A stretch of 64,000 bases of DNA from Pseudorhodobacter sp. MZDSW-24AT (GTDB taxonomy: Bacteria > Pseudomonadota > Alphaproteobacteria > Rhodobacterales > Rhodobacteraceae), in assembly GCF_002794355.1 (NCBI RefSeq), contig NZ_PGOI01000008.1, positions 682,001-746,000 of the forward strand. Reading direction: 5' to 3'. Positions within the stretch are counted from its first letter, which is position 1, and each line of letters opens with the position of its first letter. Positions 1 through 8,441 of the stretch are shown piece after piece. The notes under the pieces were generated by a model, which was not told the DNA's origin, made no database searches, and saw only the letters and a program-made list of their open reading frames with translations. The position numbers and the translations under genes are program-made.

Positions 1-255
1 GTGCGCGAGGTGCTGGTGCCAGAGTCGCTTCCGGGTGTGATCTCGGGCTTCACCGTCACGCTGGTCACGCTTGTGGGCGCCTCGGCCATGGCGGGCGCGG
101 TCGGAGCGGGCGGATTGGGAGATCTGGCGATCCGCTACGGCTATCAGCGCTTTGAAACCGGCGTGATGATTGCGGTCGTCGTGGTGCTGATCATCTTGGT
201 CTGGGGCATGCAAGGCGCGGGCGATTGGCTGGCCCGGCGGCTCAATCACCGCTGA
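1..255 (+). CDS. metI: MetI-type methionine ABC transporter permease, C-terminal part
   Basis: This is the C-terminal 84 residues of a small membrane permease, cut by the window edge, so the GTG at base 1 is probably not the start. The EAA-like loop (VPESLPGVISGF), the following helices and the GAVGAGGLGDLAIRYGYQRF stretch are typical of MetI, the permease of the D/L-methionine MetNIQ importer. The last segment is one hydrophobic helix ending in a basic tail. Any metQ or metN partner would lie to the left of the window, or elsewhere, because nothing to the right belongs to this system. Confidence 0.82.
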   Translation: MREVLVPESLPGVISGFTVTLVTLVGASAMAGAVGAGGLGDLAIRYGYQRFETGVMIAVVVVLIILVWGMQGAGDWLARRLNHR

Positions 256-264
256 TCCGACTGG

Positions 265-307
265 CGCGCCCCTTCCCGCATGCGGTCTGGGGCGCGGCCG
301 TTCTTTT
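265..307 (+). terminator. Rho-independent terminator after metI
   Basis: CGCGCCCC (265-272) pairs with GGGGCGCG (289-296). A TTCTTTT tract follows at 301-307. It lies between the convergent ends of metI and the SDR gene, so it may serve both strands. Confidence 0.6.
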
Positions 308-311
308 GCGA

Positions 312-1082
312 TCAGATCGCTTTGATCGCGCCGCCATCAATGCGGATGCGTGAGCCTGTCACATATCCGGCCCGCTCCGAGGCAAGGAAGGTCACCACAT
401 CGGCGAACTCTTCGGGCTTGCCGTAGCGCCCTGCCGGGATCGTCGCACGGGATTTCTCGGCGACTTGAGCCACTTCTGTCTGCGTGCGTTTGGCGGCGGC
501 GGCATCGAGTTCATCCACCCGCTCGGTATGGATGCGCCCCGGCAGCACCACGTTCACCGTGATGCCATCCGCCGCGACCTCATTTGCAAGGGTTTTTGAC
601 CACCCGACCACGGCCGAGCGCACGCCGTTTGACAGCGCAAGGTTCGGGATCGGTTGTTCGACCCCAGAGGAGGTGATGGAAATCACCCGCCCCCATTGGC
701 GGCTTTGCATCGGCGGCAGCAGCCGTGCGGTGAGGTGAAACAGGTTGGCGGCCATCGCCTCGAAATGCAGGATCCATGCGGCGCGCTCTGCGCCCATGGC
801 GGTGCCGGGCGGCGGGCCACCGCTGTTGTTCACCACGATATCCACGCCACCTTGTGCCAAAAGCCTGTCCGCCAAGGCATCGACGCTGGCAATATCGGCA
901 AGGTCAAGCTGCACGGGGTGCACCAAGGGATTGCCCGCGGCCCAAGCCGTTATCTTGTCAAGGCTGCGTGCCGCGGCGATCACACTTGCGCCTTCGGCCG
1001 CCAGCGACATGGCAATCGCCTTGCCAAGACCACGGCTGGCCCCCAGCACAAGGGCGCGTTTTCCTGTCAGACCCAAATCCAT
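312..1082 (-). CDS. SDR family oxidoreductase with altered active site
   Basis: A 256-residue short-chain dehydrogenase/reductase, the usual length for the classical family. It has the N-terminal nucleotide-binding turn GASRGLG (about residues 14-20) and NNSGG in place of the usual NNAG. The TSSG serine is present. Where the catalytic YxxxK should stand, the sequence reads SNGVR, so both the tyrosine and lysine are replaced. The C-terminal PGRIxT and IDGG motifs are normal for the family. It is the last gene of the minus-strand unit and its start overlaps the stop of the DapA-like gene. A substrate linked to the hydantoin/peptide cluster is inferred. With this active site, ordinary reductase chemistry is uncertain. 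Confidence 0.85.
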   Translation of the reverse strand: MDLGLTGKRALVLGASRGLGKAIAMSLAAEGASVIAAARSLDKITAWAAGNPLVHPVQLDLADIASVDALADRLLAQGGVDIVVNNSGGPPPGTAMGAERAAWILHFEAMAANLFHLTARLLPPMQSRQWGRVISITSSGVEQPIPNLALSNGVRSAVVGWSKTLANEVAADGITVNVVLPGRIHTERVDELDAAAAKRTQTEVAQVAEKSRATIPAGRYGKPEEFADVVTFLASERAGYVTGSRIRIDGGAIKAI

Positions 1083-2005
1083 CAGTTCAGTTCCTTCAAC
1101 CGTTTGTCCAACCGCGTCATCAGCACATCCACCTCTTGCCGTGTCTGCGCCGAAAGCGCTGCCCCCGGCTTGCGCAAGGCGTCATGGGCGATCACCCCGC
1201 GCTTGGCCAAGACATACTTGCGGATCGCCAGCCCCAGCCCCGGCTGCTGTTCAAAGCGCGCCAGCGGCAGATAGGCATCAAACAGATCGCGCGCGGCGTC
1301 GATGCGGCCTTCGTCGAAAAGCCGCACCACGCCCGTCATCATTTCAGGGTAGGCAAAGCCGGTCATTGCGCCATCGGCCCCGCGCACCATCTCTTCCGGC
1401 AGGAAAACCCCGCCATTGCCGCAGAGAATGGAAATGCGGCGGTTCAGCACGCCGTCGCGCCGCAGGGCCGAGATCTTTTCAAGCCCCGGCCAATCTTCAT
1501 GCTTGAGGCAGACACAGGTGGGGAGTTCGTTCACGATGCGCGCGATCACGCTGACCGACATCTGCACCGAAGTGACCAGCGGGAAATCCTGCAACACAAA
1601 GGGCACATCGCCGATCAGTTCCGCCACCTGCCGGTAATAGGTGACGATCTGGTCATCCGTGCGCAGGGCGGAAGGCGGCGCGATCATCACCGCAGCGGCC
1701 CCCATATCCATCACCATCCGCGTCAGGGTCGAGATCTGTGCGAAACCGGGAGCAGAGACGCCCACAACAACCGGCACGCGGCCATCCACCCGAGCGAGGA
1801 TGCGCGCCACAACGTCGCGCGACTCCTCGACCGTCAACTTCGGGGCCTCGCCCATCATGCCCAGCACGGTCAGGCCGGTCGCCCCTGCGTTCAGATAGAA
1901 ATCCACCATCGTGTCGCAGCTTTCCATGTCGATCCGGCCATCGGGATGAAACGGGGTCACCGCGATGACGTAAACGCCGCGTGCGTCTGTGGTAAGCTGG
2001 GTCAT
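1082..2005 (-). CDS. Dihydrodipicolinate synthase/N-acetylneuraminate lyase family protein
   Basis: A 307-residue class I aldolase/lyase of the DapA superfamily, full length. The Schiff-base lysine is visible in CVCLKHED. The GxxGE loop reads LGMMGEAPKL instead of the GTTGE of true DapA, and the YNVP tyrosine motif is replaced by LQDFP, so it is unlikely to be the lysine-pathway enzyme. Members of this branch cleave or condense 2-oxo acids in catabolic clusters. Its start overlaps the racemase gene stop by four bases (ATGA), so the two are translationally coupled. The substrate is unknown. By context it acts on a product made by the amidohydrolase and racemase upstream. Confidence 0.85.
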   Translation of the reverse strand: MTQLTTDARGVYVIAVTPFHPDGRIDMESCDTMVDFYLNAGATGLTVLGMMGEAPKLTVEESRDVVARILARVDGRVPVVVGVSAPGFAQISTLTRMVMDMGAAAVMIAPPSALRTDDQIVTYYRQVAELIGDVPFVLQDFPLVTSVQMSVSVIARIVNELPTCVCLKHEDWPGLEKISALRRDGVLNRRISILCGNGGVFLPEEMVRGADGAMTGFAYPEMMTGVVRLFDEGRIDAARDLFDAYLPLARFEQQPGLGLAIRKYVLAKRGVIAHDALRKPGAALSAQTRQEVDVLMTRLDKRLKELN

Positions 2006-2673
2006 GGTCTGTCCTTGAATGTCTTTTGCAATGCAACGCGCCCGATCGCCATGGCCACGGCGGCTTGGCAGGGTTCAACCACCGGCAGGCCCAGATGGTC
2101 CTCCAGTTCGCTGCGATAGGCTGTCATGCCCGCGCATCCCAGAATGATGACATCCGCCATCGCCGTATCCCGCAATTGGGCCCCCACGGTTTTCAACCGC
2201 TCGAAAGTGCGGGTCTTGTCTTGAAGGTCAAGCACGCCGAGTTCAAGCGGCATATCCGCCGCCAAGCGGTCCATCACCCCCATCGCGCCCACATAGCGCA
2301 TGTGCCGAGGAATGCTGCGCGACAGGATCGAGACGATGCCGAACCGCTGGCCCAAAGTCATCGCCGTAAGGATCGAAGCCTCTGCGATGCCCAGAACGGG
2401 CCGCGCCGATTGCTCGCGCAGCGCGGCAAGGCCGGGGTCGGAATAGCAGGCCACGACAAAGGCACTGGCGCTGTCTTCCAAGCGCGCACAATGGGCCAGC
2501 AACGGCGTCACCACCCCGTCGACATGCGCCTGCGTCTCGATGCCGGGGGGACCTTCGGCAAGCGTGCGCGCTTCGATGGCCACCGGCGTCATCGCCCGCA
2601 TCGGATCAACCGCGCGGGTGATGCCATCGGTCACATGCTGGCTGCTGTTGGGATTGATCACATAAATCGTCAT
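2002..2673 (-). CDS. Hydantoin/aspartate racemase family protein
   Basis: A 223-residue member of the Asp/Glu/hydantoin racemase superfamily. The two catalytic cysteines of the cofactor-independent mechanism are both present: C76 in VVACYSDPG and C180 in ILGCAGM. The N-terminus INPNSSQHVTD matches the hydantoin-racemase branch. Hydantoin racemases interconvert D- and L-5-monosubstituted hydantoins so that one hydantoinase can use both. That role fits the hydantoinase gene at 12410-13837, although the two are ten kilobases apart. The gene overlaps its neighbours on both sides, the amidohydrolase upstream and the DapA-like gene downstream. An amino-acid or maleate-type racemase/isomerase is the main alternative. 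Confidence 0.85.
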   Translation of the reverse strand: MTIYVINPNSSQHVTDGITRAVDPMRAMTPVAIEARTLAEGPPGIETQAHVDGVVTPLLAHCARLEDSASAFVVACYSDPGLAALREQSARPVLGIAEASILTAMTLGQRFGIVSILSRSIPRHMRYVGAMGVMDRLAADMPLELGVLDLQDKTRTFERLKTVGAQLRDTAMADVIILGCAGMTAYRSELEDHLGLPVVEPCQAAVAMAIGRVALQKTFKDRP

Positions 2674-4112
2674 GGCCTGCGCCCCTCCTGCCCCCAGAAA
2701 TCGGCGGGCAATTCAAGATCGGCGGCAGCGCCGATCCGGTCAATCATCAGCGCGGCTTGCGCGGCCGCATCGGCCAGCACCTCGGCCGCGTCCACGCCGG
2801 TGGCGCGGCCATCGCGCAAGACCATGCGGCCCGCCACCATCACCGATGACACGTCATTGCCATTGGCAAAACAGACCAGACGGTGCACCGGCATGTTGGG
2901 CGGCGCAAGATGCGGCTTTCGCAGGTCCACCAGCACCAGATCCGCCGCCTTTCCCGTTTCAACGGACCCGATCCGGTCGGCCATCCCCAAGGCCTCGGCG
3001 GCGCCGATGGTGCACATCTCCAAGACCTTGCCGATCGGCAGAACGGAAGGATCGCGAAAGAAGGTGCGGTGGTAGTGCATGGCCTGCTGCATGTGGCGGA
3101 ACATATCGCCCGACCGGTCTGGCGCGGTGGCATCCGACCCAAGCGCCACGCAGGCCCCGGCGGCCATCAGCTCGATCGCCGGGCAGCGTCCCATCACCGA
3201 GGCGATGGCCGAAGGGTTGTGCGCCACCTTGGTGCCAGTCTCTGCGATCAGGGCGATTTCATCCTCGTGCAGGTCGATGCAATGCGACAGCAAGCTGTCC
3301 GGCCCAAGCAGGCCAAGGTGTTTGGCCCGCCGCACCGACCCGCGCCAATGGCCATCTTGCGTGAAGATCAGCCCGCGCGCCCGCGCATAGTCGCGGATGA
3401 TCTGCGACTGGTCACAAGCGGCGGCGTAATCGCCGGGGGCCATGTCGCGTTCATGTTCATCGCGCAGCACCGGATACAGCAGCGCAATCTGGATGCGCCC
3501 GTCATGGGTGTTGTGCCAGTCTTCCACGATCTTGCGGCAGGTCTGGAACTGACGGTCAAAGCCCACGTCGTAGGTGTTTTGCGTCTCTCCCGCCCAATCC
3601 GCATAGCGGCGCGGATGCGGGGCGCGGGTCGGCCCCACCGCCACCATGCTGCGGGTGCCCACCTCGACCACCGCACGGCAATGCGCCTCGGCATAGGCCG
3701 GGTCATCCGTCCGCATGATCGTGTCGCCGCCCCCCAGCAACGACACCCCGGTGGTCACGCCAAAACGCAAGCGTTCCAGCGCGGCAAGACGTGCCTCGGC
3801 ATACCAGAAAGCGGGGGGCGAGGCTTGGGTGTAAACCTCGCCGCAGATTTCTTCCCAACGGTCACCGCCATGCATCCCGATGGACTTGACCAGCCCGTGG
3901 CCCGCATGCGCATGCACGTCGATCAGGCCGGGAATGACGATTTGCCCGCTGGCATCCACGGTTTCAGCCGCCTCGATGCCACGCAGGGCCTTGGCCGTGT
4001 CAACCGCAATGATCTGCCCGTCGCGCACCGCGACGGCGCCTTCGGCGATCACGCGCCGGGCCGGGTCCATGGTGACGACAACGCCACCGGTGATCAGTGT
4101 ATCCGCCTGCAT
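2670..4112 (-). CDS. Amidohydrolase family protein (TRZ/ATZ-like)
   Basis: A 480-residue metal-dependent hydrolase of the chlorohydrolase/cytosine-deaminase-like branch. The HxH metal motif is in GLIDVHAHAGHG near residue 67. Later landmarks are TQDGHW, LLSHC and GSDAT, which supply the remaining metal ligands and the catalytic aspartate. Relatives remove amino or chloro groups from, or open, heterocyclic rings. There is no signal peptide, so it is cytoplasmic. The start lies two bases from the stop of the SBP-like gene upstream, and the stop overlaps the racemase start. It probably performs ring opening or deamination of the imported compound, but the substrate cannot be read from the sequence. 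Confidence 0.85.
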   Translation of the reverse strand: MQADTLITGGVVVTMDPARRVIAEGAVAVRDGQIIAVDTAKALRGIEAAETVDASGQIVIPGLIDVHAHAGHGLVKSIGMHGGDRWEEICGEVYTQASPPAFWYAEARLAALERLRFGVTTGVSLLGGGDTIMRTDDPAYAEAHCRAVVEVGTRSMVAVGPTRAPHPRRYADWAGETQNTYDVGFDRQFQTCRKIVEDWHNTHDGRIQIALLYPVLRDEHERDMAPGDYAAACDQSQIIRDYARARGLIFTQDGHWRGSVRRAKHLGLLGPDSLLSHCIDLHEDEIALIAETGTKVAHNPSAIASVMGRCPAIELMAAGACVALGSDATAPDRSGDMFRHMQQAMHYHRTFFRDPSVLPIGKVLEMCTIGAAEALGMADRIGSVETGKAADLVLVDLRKPHLAPPNMPVHRLVCFANGNDVSSVMVAGRMVLRDGRATGVDAAEVLADAAAQAALMIDRIGAAADLELPADFWGQEGRRP

Positions 4113-4114
4113 GG

Positions 4115-5545
4115 TCAGCCCTCGTCAAGTGCGGGCAGGCGCGCCACGTCGATCACGCCGTCCACCGGCATCTGGAAATCGGGATGCCGCCCGGCAAGTC
4201 CGATCACCCGCAGCGGGTTGTAGAGCGTCAACCACGCCGGATCCTCTTGCATCATCGCATAGGCCTTGCCCCAGATCGCCGCCCGACTTGCGCGGTCGGT
4301 GGTGACGCGGCCTTCGTCGATCAGCGCCTCGATGCGAGGGTTGGCGTAGCCTTGCCACCACGCCCCGGCGACGCGGGAGTCGATTTTCTCATAGAGCACG
4401 CGGTAGGTGCTCATCGGGCTTGAGTCAAAGACGCAAAGATCGCGGATCTCTTTGCGGCGGACCATATGCGCATAATCTTCGCGTTCGGGGTGAATGTGGA
4501 CGTTCAGGCGGATCCCCACCTGCGCCAGTTGTGCGCCAAGTGCTGCCGTCAGCCGTTCAGCCTCATCCGGCAGTCGGGTCGGGCAATCCACTTCGAGCGT
4601 CAGCCCTTGGGCAAAACCCGCCTCGGCCAGCAAGGCGCGGGCGGCGGCGTGATCCGGCCCAGTTGCACCACCCTGCCCCGCGCCATAATGCACCGGGCTG
4701 ACAAAGCCTTCAAGCGGACGCGCCGCCCCTGCCACCACAGTATCGATCAGCGCGGCGCGGTCCACCGTCAACGCAAGCGCCTTGCGCACCCGCGCATCCG
4801 CCAAGGGCCCTTTTGCCGCGTTCAGAAGGTAAATGATGGCGACCGGAGACAGGAACACATGCCGCATGTCCCCCAAGCTCTGCGAGGCGACGAAGTCCAG
4901 CCCATTGGCCACCTGCACCGCGCCACGCTTTAGCAGCGCCAGCCGCTCGGCCGGCTCTGGCACCGCGCGCCATGTCACGCTGGCATTGGCAGGCGTTCCC
5001 GCGAAATGATCCTCCACCCGGATGGCCGTGATCTCCCCGGGGTGGATCGTGGTGATCCGGTAAGGGCCAGAGCCGATCTGGCTGCCGTGATCCCCCGCAT
5101 CCAAGGCGGCAAAGGCCGAGGGCGCCACGATGAAACCTTGCTCCAGCACATCGAGCAGATCGGCCATCGGCGCGCGCAAACGCACCACCAAAGTGGTCGC
5201 ATCCTGCACCTCCAACTCTGCATCGCCCAGATACTGCCGCCAGACAGCGGGCGCGCCCAGCGTATAGCCTTTGTCCTCGCGCGCCATCCGGGCAAGCGAT
5301 GCTGCCACGGCAGCCGCATCGCAGGGCGTGCCGTCGTGAAACCTCACACCGGGGCGCAGATGAAAGGTCCAGACCTTGGCATCCGAGGCCACCTCCCACT
5401 GGTGTGCCAGATGGGGCACATAATCCTGCGCCACGCGCCGCACCAGCGTGTCATAGACCGCGTGGTAGATTGTCAGCGTATCGCTGGCATCGGTGCAGTC
5501 ATGCGGGTCTTGCAGCGCCACTCTGGCTTGCGCGATCGTTGTCAT
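4115..5545 (-). CDS. Family 5 solute-binding-like protein without signal peptide
   Basis: A 476-residue protein with the fold signatures of the DppA/OppA family: FHLRPGVRFHDGTP near residue 80, GSGPYRI, and DPAWLTLYNP near the end. Unlike the other binding proteins in this window it starts directly with [14 protein letters not shown]. It has no signal peptide, lipobox or hydrophobic segment. The ATG overlaps the ATPase stop (ATGA), which leaves little room for a longer N-terminus. It lies at the distal end of the transporter genes, next to the amidohydrolase, whereas the conventional SBP leads the operon. It may bind substrate in the cytoplasm, or it may be a truncated binding protein. Function is inferred only. 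Confidence 0.8.
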   Translation of the reverse strand: MTTIAQARVALQDPHDCTDASDTLTIYHAVYDTLVRRVAQDYVPHLAHQWEVASDAKVWTFHLRPGVRFHDGTPCDAAAVAASLARMAREDKGYTLGAPAVWRQYLGDAELEVQDATTLVVRLRAPMADLLDVLEQGFIVAPSAFAALDAGDHGSQIGSGPYRITTIHPGEITAIRVEDHFAGTPANASVTWRAVPEPAERLALLKRGAVQVANGLDFVASQSLGDMRHVFLSPVAIIYLLNAAKGPLADARVRKALALTVDRAALIDTVVAGAARPLEGFVSPVHYGAGQGGATGPDHAAARALLAEAGFAQGLTLEVDCPTRLPDEAERLTAALGAQLAQVGIRLNVHIHPEREDYAHMVRRKEIRDLCVFDSSPMSTYRVLYEKIDSRVAGAWWQGYANPRIEALIDEGRVTTDRASRAAIWGKAYAMMQEDPAWLTLYNPLRVIGLAGRHPDFQMPVDGVIDVARLPALDEG

Positions 5546-6573
5546 GCCGTATCCCTTTCAGGTTCGTCCACCAGATGGCAGGCAACCTTTTGCCCGCCGC
5601 CCACATCGGCCAATCGTGGCCTTTCCCGCGCGCAGCGCTCCCATGCCAGCGGACAGCGCGTGCGGAAACAACAGCCCGAGGGCAAGGACAGCGCCGAAGG
5701 CACCTCACCGCCAAGGCTGATTTCGTCTTCCGCGCGCCGCTCCTTGATGCTGGGGGCCGCTGACAAGAGCGCCCGCGTGTAAGGGTGGCGCGGGCGCGAG
5801 AACAAGGCATCACGCGGCGCGGTTTCCACGAGGAAACCCAAGTACATCACCCCCACCGTATCGGCGATGTGATGCACCACCGACAGATCGTGGCTGATGA
5901 ACAGGTAGGCCAGCCCGAATTCGTCGCGCAAATCCATCATCAGGTTCAGGATCTGCGCCTGAATCGACACATCCAGCGCTGACACAGGCTCATCCGCGAT
6001 GATCAGATCCGGCATCACCGACAGTGCCCGCGCGATCCCGATCCGTTGCCGCTGCCCGCCAGAAAACTGGTGCGGATAACGCCCGCCATGTTCGACACTC
6101 AGCCCCACCTTGGCCAGCAATTGCTCGATCCGCGCGGGCACGCCCTTTCGCTCGGCAGCGGTGCGCGTTTGTTGCAGCAAGGGCTCGGCCACGATGTCGC
6201 GCACTTTCTGGCGCGGGTTCAACGAAGCGTAAGGATCTTGAAAGATCATCTGCATCCGGGACCGCACCGGCAGCATCTTGGCGAAACCGTATTGGGCGAT
6301 ATCCTCGCCATCCACGCGGATTTCGCCTTCTGTGGGCTTGTGAATGCGCGCGATGGTCTTGGCGACCGTGGATTTGCCGCAGCCGCTTTCGCCCACCAAG
6401 GCCATGATCTCGCCCCGGTTGATCGCAAAGCTCACGCCATTCACCGCGTGGACAACAGGCGTTTCCAACCGGATGCCGCCTTTGCCAAACGCGATGCGGT
6501 CGAGCACGCTGCCCCCCACTGAGAAATGCATCTTGAGGTCGCGGACCTCGAGGATCGGCACTGCGGCGCTCAC
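5542..6573 (-). CDS. Oligopeptide-type ABC transporter ATP-binding protein (DppF-like)
   Basis: A 343-residue ATPase of the Opp/Dpp family. Walker A is GESGCGKS (61-68), the signature is SGGQRQR (171-177) and Walker B is LIIADEP (190-196). The C-terminal oligopeptide-transporter extension contains a cysteine-rich GCCFRTRC stretch, as in families whose ATPases carry an iron-sulfur-type C-terminal region. It pairs with the DppD-like ATPase encoded just upstream, and their genes overlap by four bases. Together the two ATPases power the B/C permeases encoded at 8442-9407 and 7562-8434. Confidence 0.93.
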   Translation of the reverse strand: MSAAVPILEVRDLKMHFSVGGSVLDRIAFGKGGIRLETPVVHAVNGVSFAINRGEIMALVGESGCGKSTVAKTIARIHKPTEGEIRVDGEDIAQYGFAKMLPVRSRMQMIFQDPYASLNPRQKVRDIVAEPLLQQTRTAAERKGVPARIEQLLAKVGLSVEHGGRYPHQFSGGQRQRIGIARALSVMPDLIIADEPVSALDVSIQAQILNLMMDLRDEFGLAYLFISHDLSVVHHIADTVGVMYLGFLVETAPRDALFSRPRHPYTRALLSAAPSIKERRAEDEISLGGEVPSALSLPSGCCFRTRCPLAWERCARERPRLADVGGGQKVACHLVDEPERDTA

Positions 6574-7565
6574 GCGGGTTCTCCGGGTTGCAGGGGGTAA
6601 TGGCAGGCGGCCGAGCGCGCGGCATTAAGCGCGCGCAAAGGCGGTTCTTCCACCGCGCAAAGCGCCTGCGCCCTTGGGCAGCGCGCGCGAAAGGCACAGC
6701 CCGGTGGCAGGTTGCGAATGTCGGGGACCATGCCGGGGATCTGGCGCAAGCGCGGGTGGCGGTTCGACGGATCGGGAATGCTGTCAATCAGCCCGCGTGT
6801 ATAAGGATGCGCAGGGGCCGCGATCAGCGCCCGCGTCGGCCCCCGCTCGACCACCTTGCCACAATACAGCACCGTGATGTGATCGGCCATTTCCGACACC
6901 ACCGCCAGATCATGGGTGATCAGGATCATCGACGCCCCGCGCGCCGCGATCTGCTGGCGCATCAGCTTGAGGATCTGGCTCTGGATCGTCACATCCAGCG
7001 CCGTGGTCGGCTCGTCCGCGATGATCAGGCGCGGTTGCGCCAAAAGCGCGATGGCGATCACCACCCGCTGGCGCATCCCGCCGGAAAACTGGTGCGGGTA
7101 GGCCCCCAGCCGATCCGCCGCCCGGCTGATCCCCACGCTTTCCAGCATGGCCACACAGGCCTCGCGCCGCGCCGCGGCATCCAGATCGGTATGCAGGCGC
7201 AGCACCTCGTCCATCTGCTGGCCCACCGTGTGCAGCGGGTTCAGCGACGTCATCGGGTCCTGAAACACCATCGAGATGTCGCGGCCCCGGATCTGGCGCA
7301 GGCGCGGCTCTCCGGCGGTGACCAGATCCTCACCGTCGAGCAGGATCTGCCCGCCCTCGATCTTGCCGGGGCTGTCGATCAGGCCAAGGATGGAAAACCC
7401 CACCACCGACTTGCCGCCGCCGCTTTCGCCCACCAGCCCCATGATCTCGCCAGTGCCAATCTCGAAGCTGACTCCGTTCACCGCCTTTACGGTTCCGGCA
7501 AAGGTGTGGAAATGCGTGCGCAGATCCCGCACGGCCAGAAGGGCGTTTTGCGTCTGTGCCGTCAT
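6570..7565 (-). CDS. Oligopeptide-type ABC transporter ATP-binding protein (DppD-like)
   Basis: A 331-residue ATPase with Walker A GESGGGKS (46-53), signature FSGGMRQR and Walker B LIIADEP. Its C-terminal extension includes PPGCAFRARCPRA. I place the start at the ATG at 7565 because it overlaps the permease stop (ATGA) and gives the family-typical N-terminus. The reading frame stays open for another 34 codons upstream, but that part is low-complexity shadow sequence. It is the DppD partner of the adjacent DppF-like subunit. Confidence 0.92.
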   Translation of the reverse strand: MTAQTQNALLAVRDLRTHFHTFAGTVKAVNGVSFEIGTGEIMGLVGESGGGKSVVGFSILGLIDSPGKIEGGQILLDGEDLVTAGEPRLRQIRGRDISMVFQDPMTSLNPLHTVGQQMDEVLRLHTDLDAAARREACVAMLESVGISRAADRLGAYPHQFSGGMRQRVVIAIALLAQPRLIIADEPTTALDVTIQSQILKLMRQQIAARGASMILITHDLAVVSEMADHITVLYCGKVVERGPTRALIAAPAHPYTRGLIDSIPDPSNRHPRLRQIPGMVPDIRNLPPGCAFRARCPRAQALCAVEEPPLRALNAARSAACHYPLQPGEPA

Positions 7566-8434
7566 TTCAGCCTCGGGTTCAGTTCGTCGCGCAGGAAATC
7601 GCCAAACAGGTTGATGCCGAACACCAAGGCCATGATGGCAAGGCCGGGAAAGACGGAGGTCCACCACAGCCCGCTGAACAGCACGTCAAAGCCGTTCTTG
7701 ATCAGAAGCCCCAGCGAAGGCTGGGTGATCGGCACCCCCACCCCCAGAAAGCTCAGCGATGCCTCGATCAGCACAAAAGTGCCGACCTGAATGGTGGCGA
7801 TCACGATCAGGGGCGTCATCACATTGGGCAGCACATGCTTGCGGATGATCTTGGCGTTTGGCAGGCCCGCGACCTTGGCCGCCTGCACATATTCCTTCTT
7901 GATCTCCGACAGCGTGGTGCCGCGCACCGTGCGGGCATAGACCACCCACCCCACCGCCGTCAGCGCGATCAGAACCTTGTCGACCCCGGTCCCCACCGCC
8001 GACATCAGGAACAGCGCGATCAGGATGGATGGGAACGACAGCTGGATATCCGCGATCCGCATGATGACGGAGTCGATGATCCCGCCATAAAACCCCGCCA
8101 CAAGCCCAAGAAAGGTGCCAATCACACAGGAGGCCACCATCGCGACCAGCCCGATGAACAGCGAAATCCGCGCGCCATAAAGGATCGAGGCCCAGACATC
8201 GCGTCCCTGCCCGTCTGTGCCCAACAGAAACCGCGCATCCCCGCCGTCCATCCAGAACGGCGGCTTGTAGCTGTCCATCAGGTTCAGCCCGGCAATGTCA
8301 TAGGGATTCTGGCTTACAAGAAACGGTCCTGCCGTCACCGCCAGCACGAAGCCCACCATCAGCGCGCTGCCCAAGATGGCCGAGGTGCTGCGCGTGTAAT
8401 TGTGAAAGAACTCTGATTGGACGAAGCTGCTCAT
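7562..8434 (-). CDS. Oligopeptide-type ABC transporter permease (DppC-like)
   Basis: A 290-residue inner-membrane permease with the DppC layout: an N-terminal hydrophobic segment, then the periplasmic LLGTDGQGRDVWASILYGAR motif and five further helices. The cytoplasmic EAA loop (YVQAAKVAGLPNAKIIRKHVLP) is the ATPase-docking site. It lies seven bases downstream of the DppB-like permease gene and overlaps the DppD-like gene. It forms the translocation pore with DppB. Confidence 0.93.
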   Translation of the reverse strand: MSSFVQSEFFHNYTRSTSAILGSALMVGFVLAVTAGPFLVSQNPYDIAGLNLMDSYKPPFWMDGGDARFLLGTDGQGRDVWASILYGARISLFIGLVAMVASCVIGTFLGLVAGFYGGIIDSVIMRIADIQLSFPSILIALFLMSAVGTGVDKVLIALTAVGWVVYARTVRGTTLSEIKKEYVQAAKVAGLPNAKIIRKHVLPNVMTPLIVIATIQVGTFVLIEASLSFLGVGVPITQPSLGLLIKNGFDVLFSGLWWTSVFPGLAIMALVFGINLFGDFLRDELNPRLK

Positions 8435-8441
8435 ACGCCCC

